Source of the DNA: Petunia secreta
Lineage: Eukaryota > Streptophyta > Magnoliopsida > Solanales > Solanaceae
Length of the DNA stretch: 64,000 nt
Direction of reading: 5' to 3'
Assembly: GCA_029990175.1 (NCBI GenBank)
Contig: JARKIP010000065.1
Coordinates: forward strand, 23,910,501 to 23,974,500
The notes under the pieces were generated by a model. It did no database searches. It saw only the letters and a list, made by a program, of their open reading frames with translations, and was not told where the DNA came from. This document shows, piece by piece, positions 30,652-41,374 of this stretch (positions are counted from its first letter, which is position 1; each line of letters begins with the position of its first letter). Both the position numbers and the translations under genes were made by a program.

Positions 30652-32307
30652 ATGGCTAACGAAAGTCAAGATTTTATCAAGGATGCCTTGGCTAACATTC
30701 TTGCCAAGATGGATATCATGGGCCAAAAGATTGAAACTCTTGAAAAGGTGACTTCAAGTCTCCAAGTTGATCAAGGGACCGCGAGCGTCTAAGTTGATCA
30801 AGGGACCCCGAATGTCCAAGTTGAGAAAAGGACCCCGAGTGTCCAAGTTGAAGCCGGTGAAGGCTCAAGTAGTCCTAACTTCACCCCGGAATAATTTGTC
30901 CAAGTGGTTGAGTTGCTTAATCAACAACAGGTGAAGGAAGATCGTGAGAGGTATGAACAAATATTGGGCAATACCCAACGAACGGGCATTCCCCGTCTAG
31001 GGATCAACCCTAACCTTATGGGCAATCCCCAAACGAATGCTCCTCTTCCAATGGCCACTCGAAATGTGCAACCTCTTGAACAAGTGGGAGAAGCCCAAGA
31101 AGGGGAGGAGGAAGAATATGGAGATGATGACTATGGAGTTCCTAATCCAAATGGGAGAGCCATGAATTGGGGACGCAATGTTGATAGGGGTAGAGGCCGA
31201 GGTCGAGGGCCACCCATAGGAGTTGATAGGGATGTTGGAGGGAATGCTAGGAGAGACTTTGGTGGTTATGGAGGCAACTTTGGAGGTCAACCAGAGCCTT
31301 ACAAAGGGGGCTGAGATAACAACAATCTTAATAGTGTGAAGCTCAGTATTCCTTTTTTCAAAGGAACTCGTGACCCGGTGGAGTACATTGAGTGGAAATT
31401 GGCTATGGAGAGGATATTTGAAACCAATGATATGACCGAAGAGAAGAAGGCCAAGTATACAATATCTTCTTTTGAATCCTTTTCATCTCCTTGGTGGGAA
31501 TCGGTCAAGAGAAATAGAAGGAGGAATGCTATACCAATCAATGTGACTTGGGGTGAATTGATTCGTGTGATGGATGAGAAGTACTTGACTCATCAATACC
31601 GTGTGGACCAATAAAAGCGTCTCTATGAGTTAAAGCAAGGTTCCAAGACGGTTGGGGAGTACTTCAATGAATTTGAGCAAATCCGGATGTCCCTAGATTT
31701 GGATAGGGAAGATGATGAACAAGCCGTGATTAGATTTCTAAGTGGTTTGAATCGAGGCATAGCCTCTCAAGTGAAGTTTCACAAGTATGGAAACCACTAT
31801 GAACTCTTTGATGATGCGGTTGAAGCCGCGAAATGGCTCAAGGATGAGAAGTCCACCAACTACAAGAACAACACTTCTACTTCCACAAGTAAGCCAAAGG
31901 AGTGGAAGACCTCAAATGCAAACTTTCCACATGCAAGTGGTGCAAGTGCTAACAAAGAAGTGAAGAGAACATATCATAAGTCTACACCACCATTGGGAGG
32001 TAATTCTAAAACTCACTTGAGCAACCCTACTTCTACTTCTACTCAATGCTATAAGTGTAAGGGTAATGGACATATGGCTAAAGATTGTCCTACAAAAAGA
32101 ACCATGGTTGTGGTAGGCAATTTGGTGTATGAGCAAGATAGTGAGCCCGAAAATGAGGAGGATGAGGAGATTGCTTGTGAGGAGGGTATTGAGGAAGAAG
32201 ATGATCCTCAAATGTCATTGGTGGTTAGGAGGAGTTTGAGTACCATTCTCATGGAAGAGGAGGTAGAGAATGATCAAAAGAAAAACCTCTTTCATGCTAG
32301 ATGCTGA
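30652..32307 (+). pseudogene. Element 2 gag, three or four stops
   Basis: ATG at 30652 (MANESQDFIKDALANILAKM). A Gly/Arg-rich stretch (GRGRGRGPP, about 31190) precedes the capsid core: KLSIPFFKGTRDPVEYIEWK (about 31340), SSFESFSSPWWESVKRNRRR, KRLYELKQGSKTVGEYFNEF (about 31616-31676) and AVIRFLSGLNRGIASQVKFH. A CCHC zinc knuckle CYKCKGNGHMAKDC spans 32047-32088, followed by an acidic stretch. In-frame stops lie near 30790, 30892, 31312 and 31612; otherwise a single frame is kept for about 550 codons. Gag is the particle and RNA-packaging protein. Confidence 0.85.
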
Positions 32308-32604
32308 GTCATGGGTGTAGTTTGCTCCATGATTATTGACTCAGGAAGTTGTGCCAACATAGTGAGCCAAACATTGATTTCCCAATTAAAGATACCCACC
32401 TTGAAACATACCAACGCATATCGATTACAATGGCTAAGTGAGTATGGGGAGTTGAAGACGGTGGAGCAAGCATTGATTGAGTTTGGCATGGGAAGCTATA
32501 AAGACAAAATTTATAGATGTGGGAGTCCATGGCAATATGATAGATGTGTGGTGCACGATGGATGGACTAATTCATATACGGTCAAGAATGATGGGAGAAA
32601 GTAA
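32308..32604 (+). pseudogene. Element 2 protease remnant
   Basis: Active-site block MIIDSGSCANIVSQTLI (about 32329-32380) and PWQYDRCVVHDG (about 32527-32562). The segment before PWQYDR is shorter than in related proteases (GSYKDKIYRCGSPW), so the strand and loop usually ending LLLGRPW is damaged. Stops at 32308 and 32602 flank it. Confidence 0.75.
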
Positions 32605-34416
32605 TTGCTTAGACCTTTGACTCCAAAACAAGTAAGGAAAGACTACAAGCAAATGAGGGAGTTGAGGGAAGCGGCTAAAGCCAAGTCCCCCATTGTACTT
32701 GAACCAGAGGCAAACAATCTTGTTGTCTTGCCAATGCATGATGAAAATGAGAGTCACTCCACTTCAAATGAGAGAGAAAAAAAGAGAGAAGTGAGGGAGT
32801 GACCGGTGACAATCTAAGAGAGGAAAAAGGAGAGGAATTGAAGAGTGATGTGAGTGGATTGTCACCACAAACTACACTTGACCATGAGGTAAAATTGAGA
32901 GAGGAGAGAGGTGAGGAAAGGAAAATTGAGAGTAAGAGCACCCATTGTTCTAACAATTATTCATCTTCTACTTTGTCTTATGTTAGTTCTTGTGTAGGTA
33001 CAAATGAAGACAAGCCATTGGAGCCTCAACCATGTGCTTGGAAGGAAAGACAAGAGGAGGAAAGTCCTCAATGTGAGCTTCATAAAGAAGGAGTTAAACA
33101 TGACACTTCAAGCCTTGAGAGTGATCAAGAAAGTACTACAATTGTAAGTGTTGCTCCACCTTTTCATGAGCCTACTACCTACTTATCTTGTGATGACTCA
33201 ACACTAGTTGGTGCTTGTGTTGCATCTAGTGAATATGCCACTAGTGAAGAGTCTAAAAGTCAACTTGTGTGTGCTTGTGTAACGTTAGTTGAGAGACTTT
33301 CTAAGCCACATCATGATGTGAGATCATTGTTCAATGAATCTCTCACTAGTGTCGACTTGATAGTTGACAAGTGACCTTTGCTATGACACACCGCCAATCT
33401 TTGATAAAGGGGTAAATGAGATAGTTGATCATACCCTTGTTGATATGCTTCTATTTGGTGGGTCTACGTGTTGTGGTGAGGTTGATAGTGACATTGAGGA
33501 GTCCAAATCGCATGAATTGGACAAAGTTGTCTATGATGACTCCTCAAGTGAACCTAGTCTTGATAACTTGTCTATGCTTGATCATGATGTTGAGATGCAT
33601 GTTTTTACTAATCCATTGTTTGAGGGCATTCTCATTAGTGGTAACGACTTGTATCGGACTAGGGTGATTAGTCAAATGGAACCCCCATGGTGTGAAGGGT
33701 TTGACTCCTTAGGCGATCCATTATATGAGAATTTGAGTGAGGTAAGTGACTCTTTGAGTGACCCTACTATTTCTTGTTTGGGTTATGATGAAGAAGAGGC
33801 CATTAAAAAATACCTTTCTTGATAGTTTGTCTTTTGAGAAGGTTTGCTTAGGTGTTGAAATGGGAGGTGAAAGGGAATCCATTGGTGTGAGTAAGTATAT
33901 CTTAAAGAAGGGGAGTGGAATACTTGATGTTACTTGCATGATGGGTTATTTGACTCGCTCCACTCCACATGTTGATCACACTTTGAAGAGGGATTGGTTT
34001 GTTGATCTTGAGCCTAAGGTTCAAGGGAATTTTGATAGCTTGATCTTGCATTTTCCATGTCCCCGTGACCTATTTGCTCCTTATTGTGTTGCATGCATAT
34101 TCTCATTGAACTCACTTGATGATCTCCTTGGAGATTTGGTATTTGTTCTTAACATTGATGCTTGGTTATACCACAAGAGTGTGTTTTCCACAGTTCTTGC
34201 ACTAACCTACTTTCAAAGTAGGAAATCTTATGTTTGCTTGTCGTTGCTTGTAGGTTCTAAGCTCCGTGTTAAGGCAAAGGAGATCTTGGAAGAAACCTAT
34301 GTCAAAGTGACGATCAAGGGTTGCAAGGGAGGAGAGCTTTGGGCACCCCGAAGAGATGATTCTATGGACGTGGATGCAATGATTTCGAGGACGAAATCTT
34401 ATCAAGAAGGGGAGGA
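32605..34416 (+). pseudogene. Element 2 uncharacterised coding region in place of RT-RNase H-integrase
   Basis: Three consecutive overlapping frames (32605-32802 then 32799-33374; 33364-33822; 33758-34416) read as one protein broken by frameshifts near 32795, 33365 and 33800, about 590 codons. It begins with the usual pre-RT linker (LRPLTPKQVRKDYKQMRELR). It continues as a Ser/Glu/Cys-rich, largely acidic region with repeated short motifs (ACVASSEYAT, VCACVTLVERL), then a more hydrophobic part (VDHTLKRDWFVDLEPKVQGN; YCVACIFSLNSLDDLLGDLV). It ends in the gypsy pol tail (MISRTKSYQEGEDD) over the polypurine tract. No catalytic motif, signal peptide or clear membrane segment. I do not recognise it. 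Confidence 0.6.
34404..34416 (+). promoter_or_regulatory. Element 2 polypurine tract
   Basis: AAGAAGGGGAGGA directly before the 3' LTR. Confidence 0.8.
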
Positions 34417-35111
34417 TGATAAGAACCAAATGAGCCAGGACACCGTTCAAACATGTATCAAGCTTGGAAGAAGCAACGGACTAGAAGTCAAGCGCGTTGG
34501 AGGTGAATTGAAGCTGTTCCGGGTGATCAAAGCGCAAAAGGAGAAGGCCAGCAATCCAGGCGCCCCGCCCAGGAACCAAAGGGGCCAGGCGCTCCGCCCA
34601 CCCAGGGGGCGCTCCGCCCAGCCCCCTCCACTGCACAAGTTGGCGGGCACTCCGCCAAAGGAGAGGCGCCCAGCCCCATTTGCTGTGTTGCGGGATTTTT
34701 AATGGTGTTATGTCTATTTTGACCCTACGTGGTCTTTTATCCTAAAGCCTAGTGTATGGGCTATTTAGTCATTTTACTTAGTGCCTAAAAACCTAGGTAT
34801 ATAGCTTATTTTATTCCTTAGTCTATTTTGAATGATGAATTAACAATGTAAAGAGGGATCTCTTTGGGTTTATGAAAACCAACCTATGTTTGGGATTTGT
34901 GTGCTTCTAGTGGATTCTAGTTGGACAACGACCCCGCCCCGACCATTCTACTTGCGAGTCCGTTGTCGTCTCGAGGGTAGTTGCCTAGCGTAGGTTTTCT
35001 TGACATTCTCTCGGGGTGTAACTGAACGAGTTCTCCGTTGCTACTTGGGATTATTGATCGAGTTACGTCTTGTTCTTTATTTTTTACCTTTTCCGCGTTT
35101 GATTCTCATCA
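34417..35111 (+). repeat. Element 2 3' LTR
   Basis: TGATAAGAACC to TTCTCATCA, 695 bp. It differs from the 5' LTR by an extra GC-rich unit of about 20 bp near 34595-34618 and by a small deletion removing the TATA box (CCTAGGTATATAG near 34791-34803). Confidence 0.9.
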
Positions 35112-37600
35112 ACATTGCATATCATATTGGGTGCAGGAGTATTCCACCCCAGGAGCAGGAGGATTCCACTCCATTGTATCATATTGAGGGTAGGAGGATT
35201 CCGCCACAGGAGAATAGGGCCTTGTGGTTCCCTTGGCTCTCTATGATGCTTTACCAGAATCTTGGTATCGCAGATACCGCAAAAACCTATTATTCTCTAG
35301 GCAGCTTATCAGGATGCCGCAGATGCAGATTTTCGGTCTCAGGGAGCTCCTATTCCAGTTCTTAATATTGCTGTAGTAAATTATGTTCCGGGGCCAGCAT
35401 GTGTTGTGCCTCTAGTTATTCTGGCTGGTTAGCTAGCCTGAGTAATGGCTCGGTCCGAGTATCTGAAAATCCTGCATTATTTTACCCAATTGAACCTTCC
35501 GATATTTTTAAGCCATGCATCAGATAATCCCTGCGTAAATTTTTAAAATACAATGATGTCAGCATATCCTTCAGGCTCTTGTTATATCGAGCAGTATGGT
35601 GCTGATTATTCTGCTTTCCAGTTTCAAGGTCCAGCCCTGGATTGGTGGACCGCTCTCTTATTAGCTAACTTGGTTCGATTTTTCTTCTAGATTCATGGAA
35701 AAGTTCTTTTCGAGTAGCGAGGGAGATGAAAAGTGTTGCCAGTTTGAGTGGATTGGACAAGGTAGCCTGGCAGATAGCCTATTGGTGTTTCAGAATATGA
35801 GATTAAATTCTATAAAATGGTTGAATATGCATTTGAACTAGTCCAGGAGCCTTTCGAGAGATTCAAAGATTTATTGATGACCTTTCTTTTTCCTTGAGAT
35901 CCCAGATGGCTCGAGAGATTGAGGTCGGGATTTCATTTGATATTGTTGTTGATATGCCCCGAAGGTACGAGGCATACCATAAGTTAGAGCGGGAGAGCAA
36001 CAGATCCTGTGGCCCTAGTGGGCAACCATGGTACCTCATTTGGAGGTAAGAGTTCTGATTATTTTGGGAGGTCACCTTCCAGGTTATCTCAGCTTGTGTC
36101 ACGTGATTCTTAGAGTGCACCAGTAGCTCGTCAAGATCAGATTCAATCTTCTCTTTACAGCTATCAACAATCTTTCCAGCGTCCATTCTTAGTCGAAAAG
36201 GTGTTATCACTGTCGTGAGCCTGATTATCCTTTGAAGAGTTCTCCTGTTATCATTGTCGTGAGTCTGGCTATCCTTTGAGAAGTTTTCCCTTACTCAGAC
36301 AAGTAGATATACGTCCTTTCTCTCGTCATCATGTATCTGCGCAGTCGCAAGGGATTTCTTTTAGATCTCAATCAGCCAGCAAAATGCCACCATCTAGTAT
36401 AGGTCGAGAGCGTGATGGCAGTGGTTCTTCAGAAGGTGATTATCAGGGTAGTAGCTCAGCTCAGCTGCAGAGGCAGTCCTATGAACTACCAGTCTGGTAG
36501 GATGCTGAGGTATCTGATGTAGTACACCCATGTATTTCTTCTTCCATTATATGTGAGTAAGATTTGATTCTTCCGATCGGTCTGGACTTCGTATATCTTA
36601 CCATGGTTTCATTGGATGTTGTTTCAATTAAGAATCGATTGCGGTAGAGGGGTGAGCTTCTGGTATGTATTCCTGGCATTTATGATACCCTACTAGTTTT
36701 CAGGTGTAAATGTGAGAGATTTGGGAGTGAGTGGCGGCATTTTCTTCTTGGCATCTTGCTGTGCCACCTTCTGTTGTTATGTTAAGTCAGTCTATCTCTC
36801 TTTGGAATTCCGTGTCGGTAGGATGATGGGATTCTTATTCATCACCGTCAGAAAGTGTTATCATTTCTTCCAGTGCAAAGTGATTAGTAAGTAATATTCG
36901 ATCTGCATATCTCCTATTGGTTCAAAACGCTAGTAAAGGCATGTTATCCCATGAGATTATCTGCGTTATAAAAAGGGGTTTAGTAATTTTTCAGAGTTTC
37001 CTTTTTATAGGAAGGTTAAATTGACATAGATTTTGTTCCAGAAGGCTCATTTAATCTCTATTTCTTCAATTACGATTCTTCGGTTAGCCTGACTTGTAAG
37101 TAGTCTAGCTCTGGTAGCCAAATAAATAAGAAGAAGAGATTCCTATAGCTCTAATTATTTCTATCCTCAGTCCGTTGCCATCTCTTATTTGTTCGGCTCT
37201 GGTGAACTTAGGCGGTTAGTAACCTGTTGTGATGTTCCCTGTGTTGAGCCAGAGTGCGTGCAAAGTTAGCCGGGTAAGCACATTGTCATTTTTCAAGGCT
37301 ACTAAGGGTAATGGGAGGCGTCATTTGACTTTTGATTTGATCCATCAGGCGGTGGTGCTTATAGAAATACATGGAGTTGTGACTCGAGAGTTGCAGCTGT
37401 TTGGCAACTCGAAAGGGTAGTTGGTAGCTTAGGTCTGCCTACGTTCAGCTTTTAACTAAACCTTCTTTAGTCCAGCAGACTGTGCGGGGGTGGGTATTCA
37501 TATTCAAATAGCTGTATAAGTTTGTGCTTTAAGTGGAGGAGTCTTCCTCCAAATACTGAATGGTAATACTAAATCTCCAAGGGCGTTGATACCGCTTTTG
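35112..37600 (+). pseudogene. Element 3 gag/pol scraps
   Basis: After the LTR remnant (to about 35204) come heavily broken gypsy sequences. One is a gag capsid region near 35600-36060 (LDWWTA..., SLRSQMAREIEVGISFDIVV, RYEAYHKLE, read in shifting frames). Another is a zinc-knuckle-like HYCREPDYP near 36205-36235. Further right is a Ser/Gln-rich segment near 36310-36480 and a pre-integrase-like scrap (VVTRELQLFGN) near 37370. No frame exceeds about 120 codons. The corresponding gag start is also seen, inverted, at 44324-45050. Confidence 0.55.
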
Positions 37601-38400
37601 TTACGACCCAACCTAGGGCCACGACAGAAACCTACAATGAGTGTTGATCATTGCTAACCAACTGATAATTTATTAATAATAAAGATAAGCTGGAAACATG
37701 ATCATATATACGTACCTATCCGCTTAAAGCATAAAGTCTGGAAAGATGACACGACTTTAACTTGTTGGCAATTAGAACACTAAGCCACAAATTCTGCTAT
37801 GTCACACGTTATTCCGTCCCACCAATAAATTTGCTTAAGATCATGGTACATCTTAGTCGAACCTGGATGAACACTGTATTTGAAATAATATGCCTCTATC
37901 ATGATCTGTCCAAGTAAATCTGCAACATCAGGGACACAAAGTCTATCTTTATACATGAGAACACCGTCAGTAGTAACCCTGTATGGTGATTTCGATTTTC
38001 TTCTGGCTATCTGTCTGTATTTAACTAGAACTGGATCCTCATACTGACGTTGTTTTACTTCATAAAAATTTAGAGTTAAAGGTCTAGTGCAGGTTATCGT
38101 CCATCCATCACTGGCATATTTACACCGCAACTCTTGGAGAAGTTACTTTAGCGTTATAAGTACACATGTAATAAACTCTGTTGCTGGTATTCTGCCTCAG
38201 CTCATGGTCCAACTACATGTCTCTTTTATTTTCACTTTTTCAAGACATAATATTTCCAATTCAAAGACAATACCCTGAAGTAGATGTTCAGTCTGAAGAT
38301 CATTCCTGGTCTGCACCATACTATCCAGTAGTATTTGCATGACCCTTATCCTTATATGATAGACCTTGTTCAGATGAACCTTTGACATACATTAGGATAT
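37601..38400 (-). pseudogene. Inverted integrase fragment inside element 3
   Basis: On the minus strand, 38130-37780 encodes KQRQYEDPVLVKYRQIARRK, then a YRVTTDGVLMYKDRLCVPDV block and the H2C2 zinc region HPGSTKMYHDLKQIYWWDG...IAEFVA, ending at a stop just before the CxxC (CSNCQQVK beyond). This is a gypsy integrase N-terminus in the opposite orientation to element 3. At 37601 TGTTACGACCC resembles an LTR edge, so a further truncated insertion or an internal inversion is likely. Confidence 0.65.
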
Positions 38401-38925
38401 GAGTAACTACATTCCCACAAGTAGCTTGCGGAACAACAATAACATCAACTGAGATGCTGCATAGAGCGTTCGTAAAAAAATAATAATAATATAGCGTGCA
38501 TCAAATCTTCTATAGTGTGTAATGACAAGGTACTTCAAAAGCTCCCCTATTGCATCGAGCGTGAGCTAATTCTTAGTTCAATCGACCTGTTCTATATCGA
38601 AAGGTATATCGAAGAGGCGATTATCGGCTGAATCATGTTAACCCATTCAAAGTTCCGTGTATCTTTGCTTCGAAAATGTAGAACTCTCGTCTCGTAATCG
38701 AGGAAGGATCAGCTTAGTCAGAATAAGCTGTGCAATGGTATTATCAAATTATCAAGATATATTTTGTTCAAAAATCGGTATGCGTGCTATAATTCTGATC
38801 CTATAATCAGAAAATAATGCCCGTGGAGTAGCTCATGAAGGTCGTGCAAGTTCTTTGTTATCTGTGCGCATTTTTTTTAGACTTAGGCTCGTTCGAGGAC
38901 GAACGAGAGTATAAGTGGAGGAGAA
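38401..38925 (+). other. Element 3 3' end of interior with polypurine tract
   Basis: No coding frame of note. It ends TAAGTGGAGGAGAA (38912-38925), a polypurine tract, just before the 3' LTR. The preceding GGCTCGTTCGAGGACGAACG (near 38886) is a typical end of a gypsy pol frame and forms an inverted repeat. Confidence 0.6.
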
Positions 38926-41374
38926 TGAAACGACCTCGGCCAGTCGTTTCAGAAATTAGGACTCCGATTGGCGTGCTGATAATTTTAAAATATTCGTAAG
39001 GTCCATTAAGACCTGTCTGTAAAATTTGAGCTAAATCAGACCTCGTTTGGTACATATCGGAAGAAGGTTTCAGTTTTTATCTTCGATAAATATTATAAAT
39101 AGATTTTCGAGCTCGGTTTTGGCGAATGAGCTCCGATTCGAAATTCGAAAGCAATGTTAGGTTCGTATAATTATTTTTTATTTTTTTAAATTTTCGAAAG
39201 TGAATTTCGAGATTGTTCGGCTAATTTCCGCTAAAATATCGAAACTTAAATAATTTGACTTTTTTCTATTTATTTTCGCATCTTGAGTTTCGGGAACCCG
39301 ATTTGAGATCCGCCTTAGCGAGTATGCTACATATATTTTATATAACTTGTATGGAAAAGTTGGAATTATTTCAAATATCCTAGGATACTATTTTAATTTT
39401 TATCGCGAAAAGAAAAGTAAAAGAAATAAAAGAAAAAGAAAATGCAAAAGTTGGGCGGTGGCCCTGATCTTAAAAGAGAGGAACGAACAGAGAATGGAAA
39501 ACAGAACAAAAAGGGGGAAATGAAACGCAGTAAGAGAAAATGCCAGAAAATGTGAAAAGAACCGGAGAAAAGATAGAATTTTCACCCCGAAACATTCAGG
39601 TAATGATCTTAATGCATTATTTTAGTTTATTACGTGTGTTTGAATATATTTTGACGGTAAAAATTGGGATATTAAACATCATTTTAGTAAGTTCAATTAG
39701 TAGTGTAAAGGGTCAAATGGACCCCGGATAATGGAATTGATTATATATTCATACTCAGTGAGTTATGGGCAACATATAAATGTAATTTATTTAGGGTTTG
39801 GTTATATGACCTTAAACCCTGTACATAGGCCTGGCCTGCATATTGCGTATGCGAATAGGGTATCAGGTTACTAACCAGATTTCCCTAAGATGTAAGGAAT
39901 AAAGCCTTTAGCCTAATTTGATATATTTTTCTGCTTATTGAATAGAGTGGGATCGTTTGGCAATGAAACCAAAGGACAAAGCATTTGTTGATTAGTAGTG
40001 CTAACTTTTGGAAAAGGTACGTGTTTATATCCATTTCTTTGAAGGCACCTGGCCTCGTGGATTTGCTACTATGTGTTCCTTACGTGTGTAGCTGCCGATA
40101 GGCGTACTCCTTACGCTTTAGTTTTGGACTTACATTGTATATTATATGTTATGTCATGTTGTTGGTATTGTATTGAGGATCTGAGCATTGTACTCTGGCT
40201 GTGAGTTGGCATCTACTTCCCGGCTGTCAATGAGAGTCCCGCGCCGGTGAAGGGCTATTATTGCATCACATTGCATTCATATGCATTATATGTCATTCAT
40301 ATGCATTACATTGTATATCATATTGGGTGCAGGAGTATTCCGCCCCAGGAGCAGGAAGATTTCGCTCCATTGTATCATACTGAGGGTAAGAGGATTCCGC
40401 CCCAGGAGAGTGCAGAAGTATTCCGCCTCTGGTTTGTATTTTATGGGGTGCAGGAGTATTCCGCCCCAGGAGAGTGCAGGAGTATTCCGCCTCTAGTTTA
40501 TATTATATCGAGTGCAGGAGTATTCTACCCCAGGAGCAGGAGTATTCCGTTCCAGTTGGTTATCAGATTGGATTCCCCTCGAATGCAGGAGTATTCCGCT
40601 TCGGGATGGGATTACGGGCACATGTGACCCTTTGCATTATATTTTATTTCATTTCACATCATCTCACTTCATTTCATTTCATCTCAATTCATACCATTGT
40701 GTAGACTTGCGGTACATGACTACTGTTCTGCTTATATGTGCATTGCTTATTTGTTGATATGTTTCTGGCACGCATCCTTGGTTGAGTTTATAAGTTTCTT
40801 ACGTGTTTCCGGTTGTTATCTGGCTCTGCCATTTTATAATTTAAATAAAAGGAATTTGGTCTATCTGTTTCTTTTCTCCCTGGCTAGCTATCCTATTCTT
40901 TGAGGTGACTAGTCTGCCCCACTTATTGAGTCCTTTTGACTTACCCTTGTTTGTTGTTTTTTTCTTGTCTATCTATTTCGTTTCGGCAGGTTCGCTCCAG
41001 GATTGAGTTCGCCACGTTGTGAAGGAGCGAAGACGACTTCAGTTGTCAGGGTGAGCCAGCTTTTATTCCGTATGGCCACCAGTTTATTGTTTATTATTTC
41101 AGTTGCATTTTGCTCCCCTCAGGAGGTATCTGTCTTCTTTTGTACTCTTAAATGTCTAGTCTAGATAGCCCTAAACCTAGTATGTTGGGTAGTCAGCTCT
41201 AATTTTTTGTACAGCTTAGAGGTATCAGTATGTCTGTATTTTTTTTAAAAGTCTTGTCCTTATTTTTGAATTATTATATTTATTTTCCTAATTTAGTTGG
41301 TAAGGGTTCGCCCGACAGGTCTAGGGGAGGATGTCGGGTGCCCGGACGGCCTAACCGGATTCCGGGTCGTGTCA
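38926..41374 (+). repeat. Element 3 3' LTR (2449 bp)
   Basis: TGAAACGACC to GTCGTGTCA. It carries an internal cluster of GCAGGAGTATTCCGCC units at 40325-40605. It matches 27345-28770 and, inverted, 45094-48090. Confidence 0.9.
40325..40605 (+). repeat. GCAGGAGTATTCCGCC unit cluster in family-3 LTR
   Basis: About eight imperfect copies of (GT)GCAGGAGTATTCCGCCYC(AGGA) at irregular spacing. Part of the cluster also occurs at 35125-35205 and, inverted, at 46240-46400. Confidence 0.8.

Larger units (their letters stand above)
28771..35111 (+). mobile_element. Element 2: non-autonomous Ty3/gypsy retrotransposon lacking RT and integrase
   Basis: 6341 bp with both LTRs (681 and 695 bp), primer-binding site, leader, gag, protease remnant, a long unrecognised coding region and a polypurine tract. 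A perfect 5-bp duplication ACATT flanks it (28766-28770, 35112-35116), and the empty site is visible in the sister LTR of element 3 near 40310-40320. No RT, RNase H or integrase motif is present between 32605 and 34416. It must have moved with enzymes supplied in trans. Confidence 0.9.
27345..41374 (+). mobile_element. Element 3: degenerate Ty3/gypsy retrotransposon in the Ogre 3' LTR
   Basis: It starts TGAAACGACCTCGG and ends GGGTCGTGTCA, flanked by a perfect 5-bp duplication CTCAC (27340-27344 and 41375-41379). The 3' LTR (38926-41374) is full; the 5' LTR is truncated and carries element 2. The interior retains gag-like and pol-like scraps, one inverted. Without element 2 it is about 7.7 kb. 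The minus-strand relative at 44324-48090 belongs to the same family. Confidence 0.85.
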
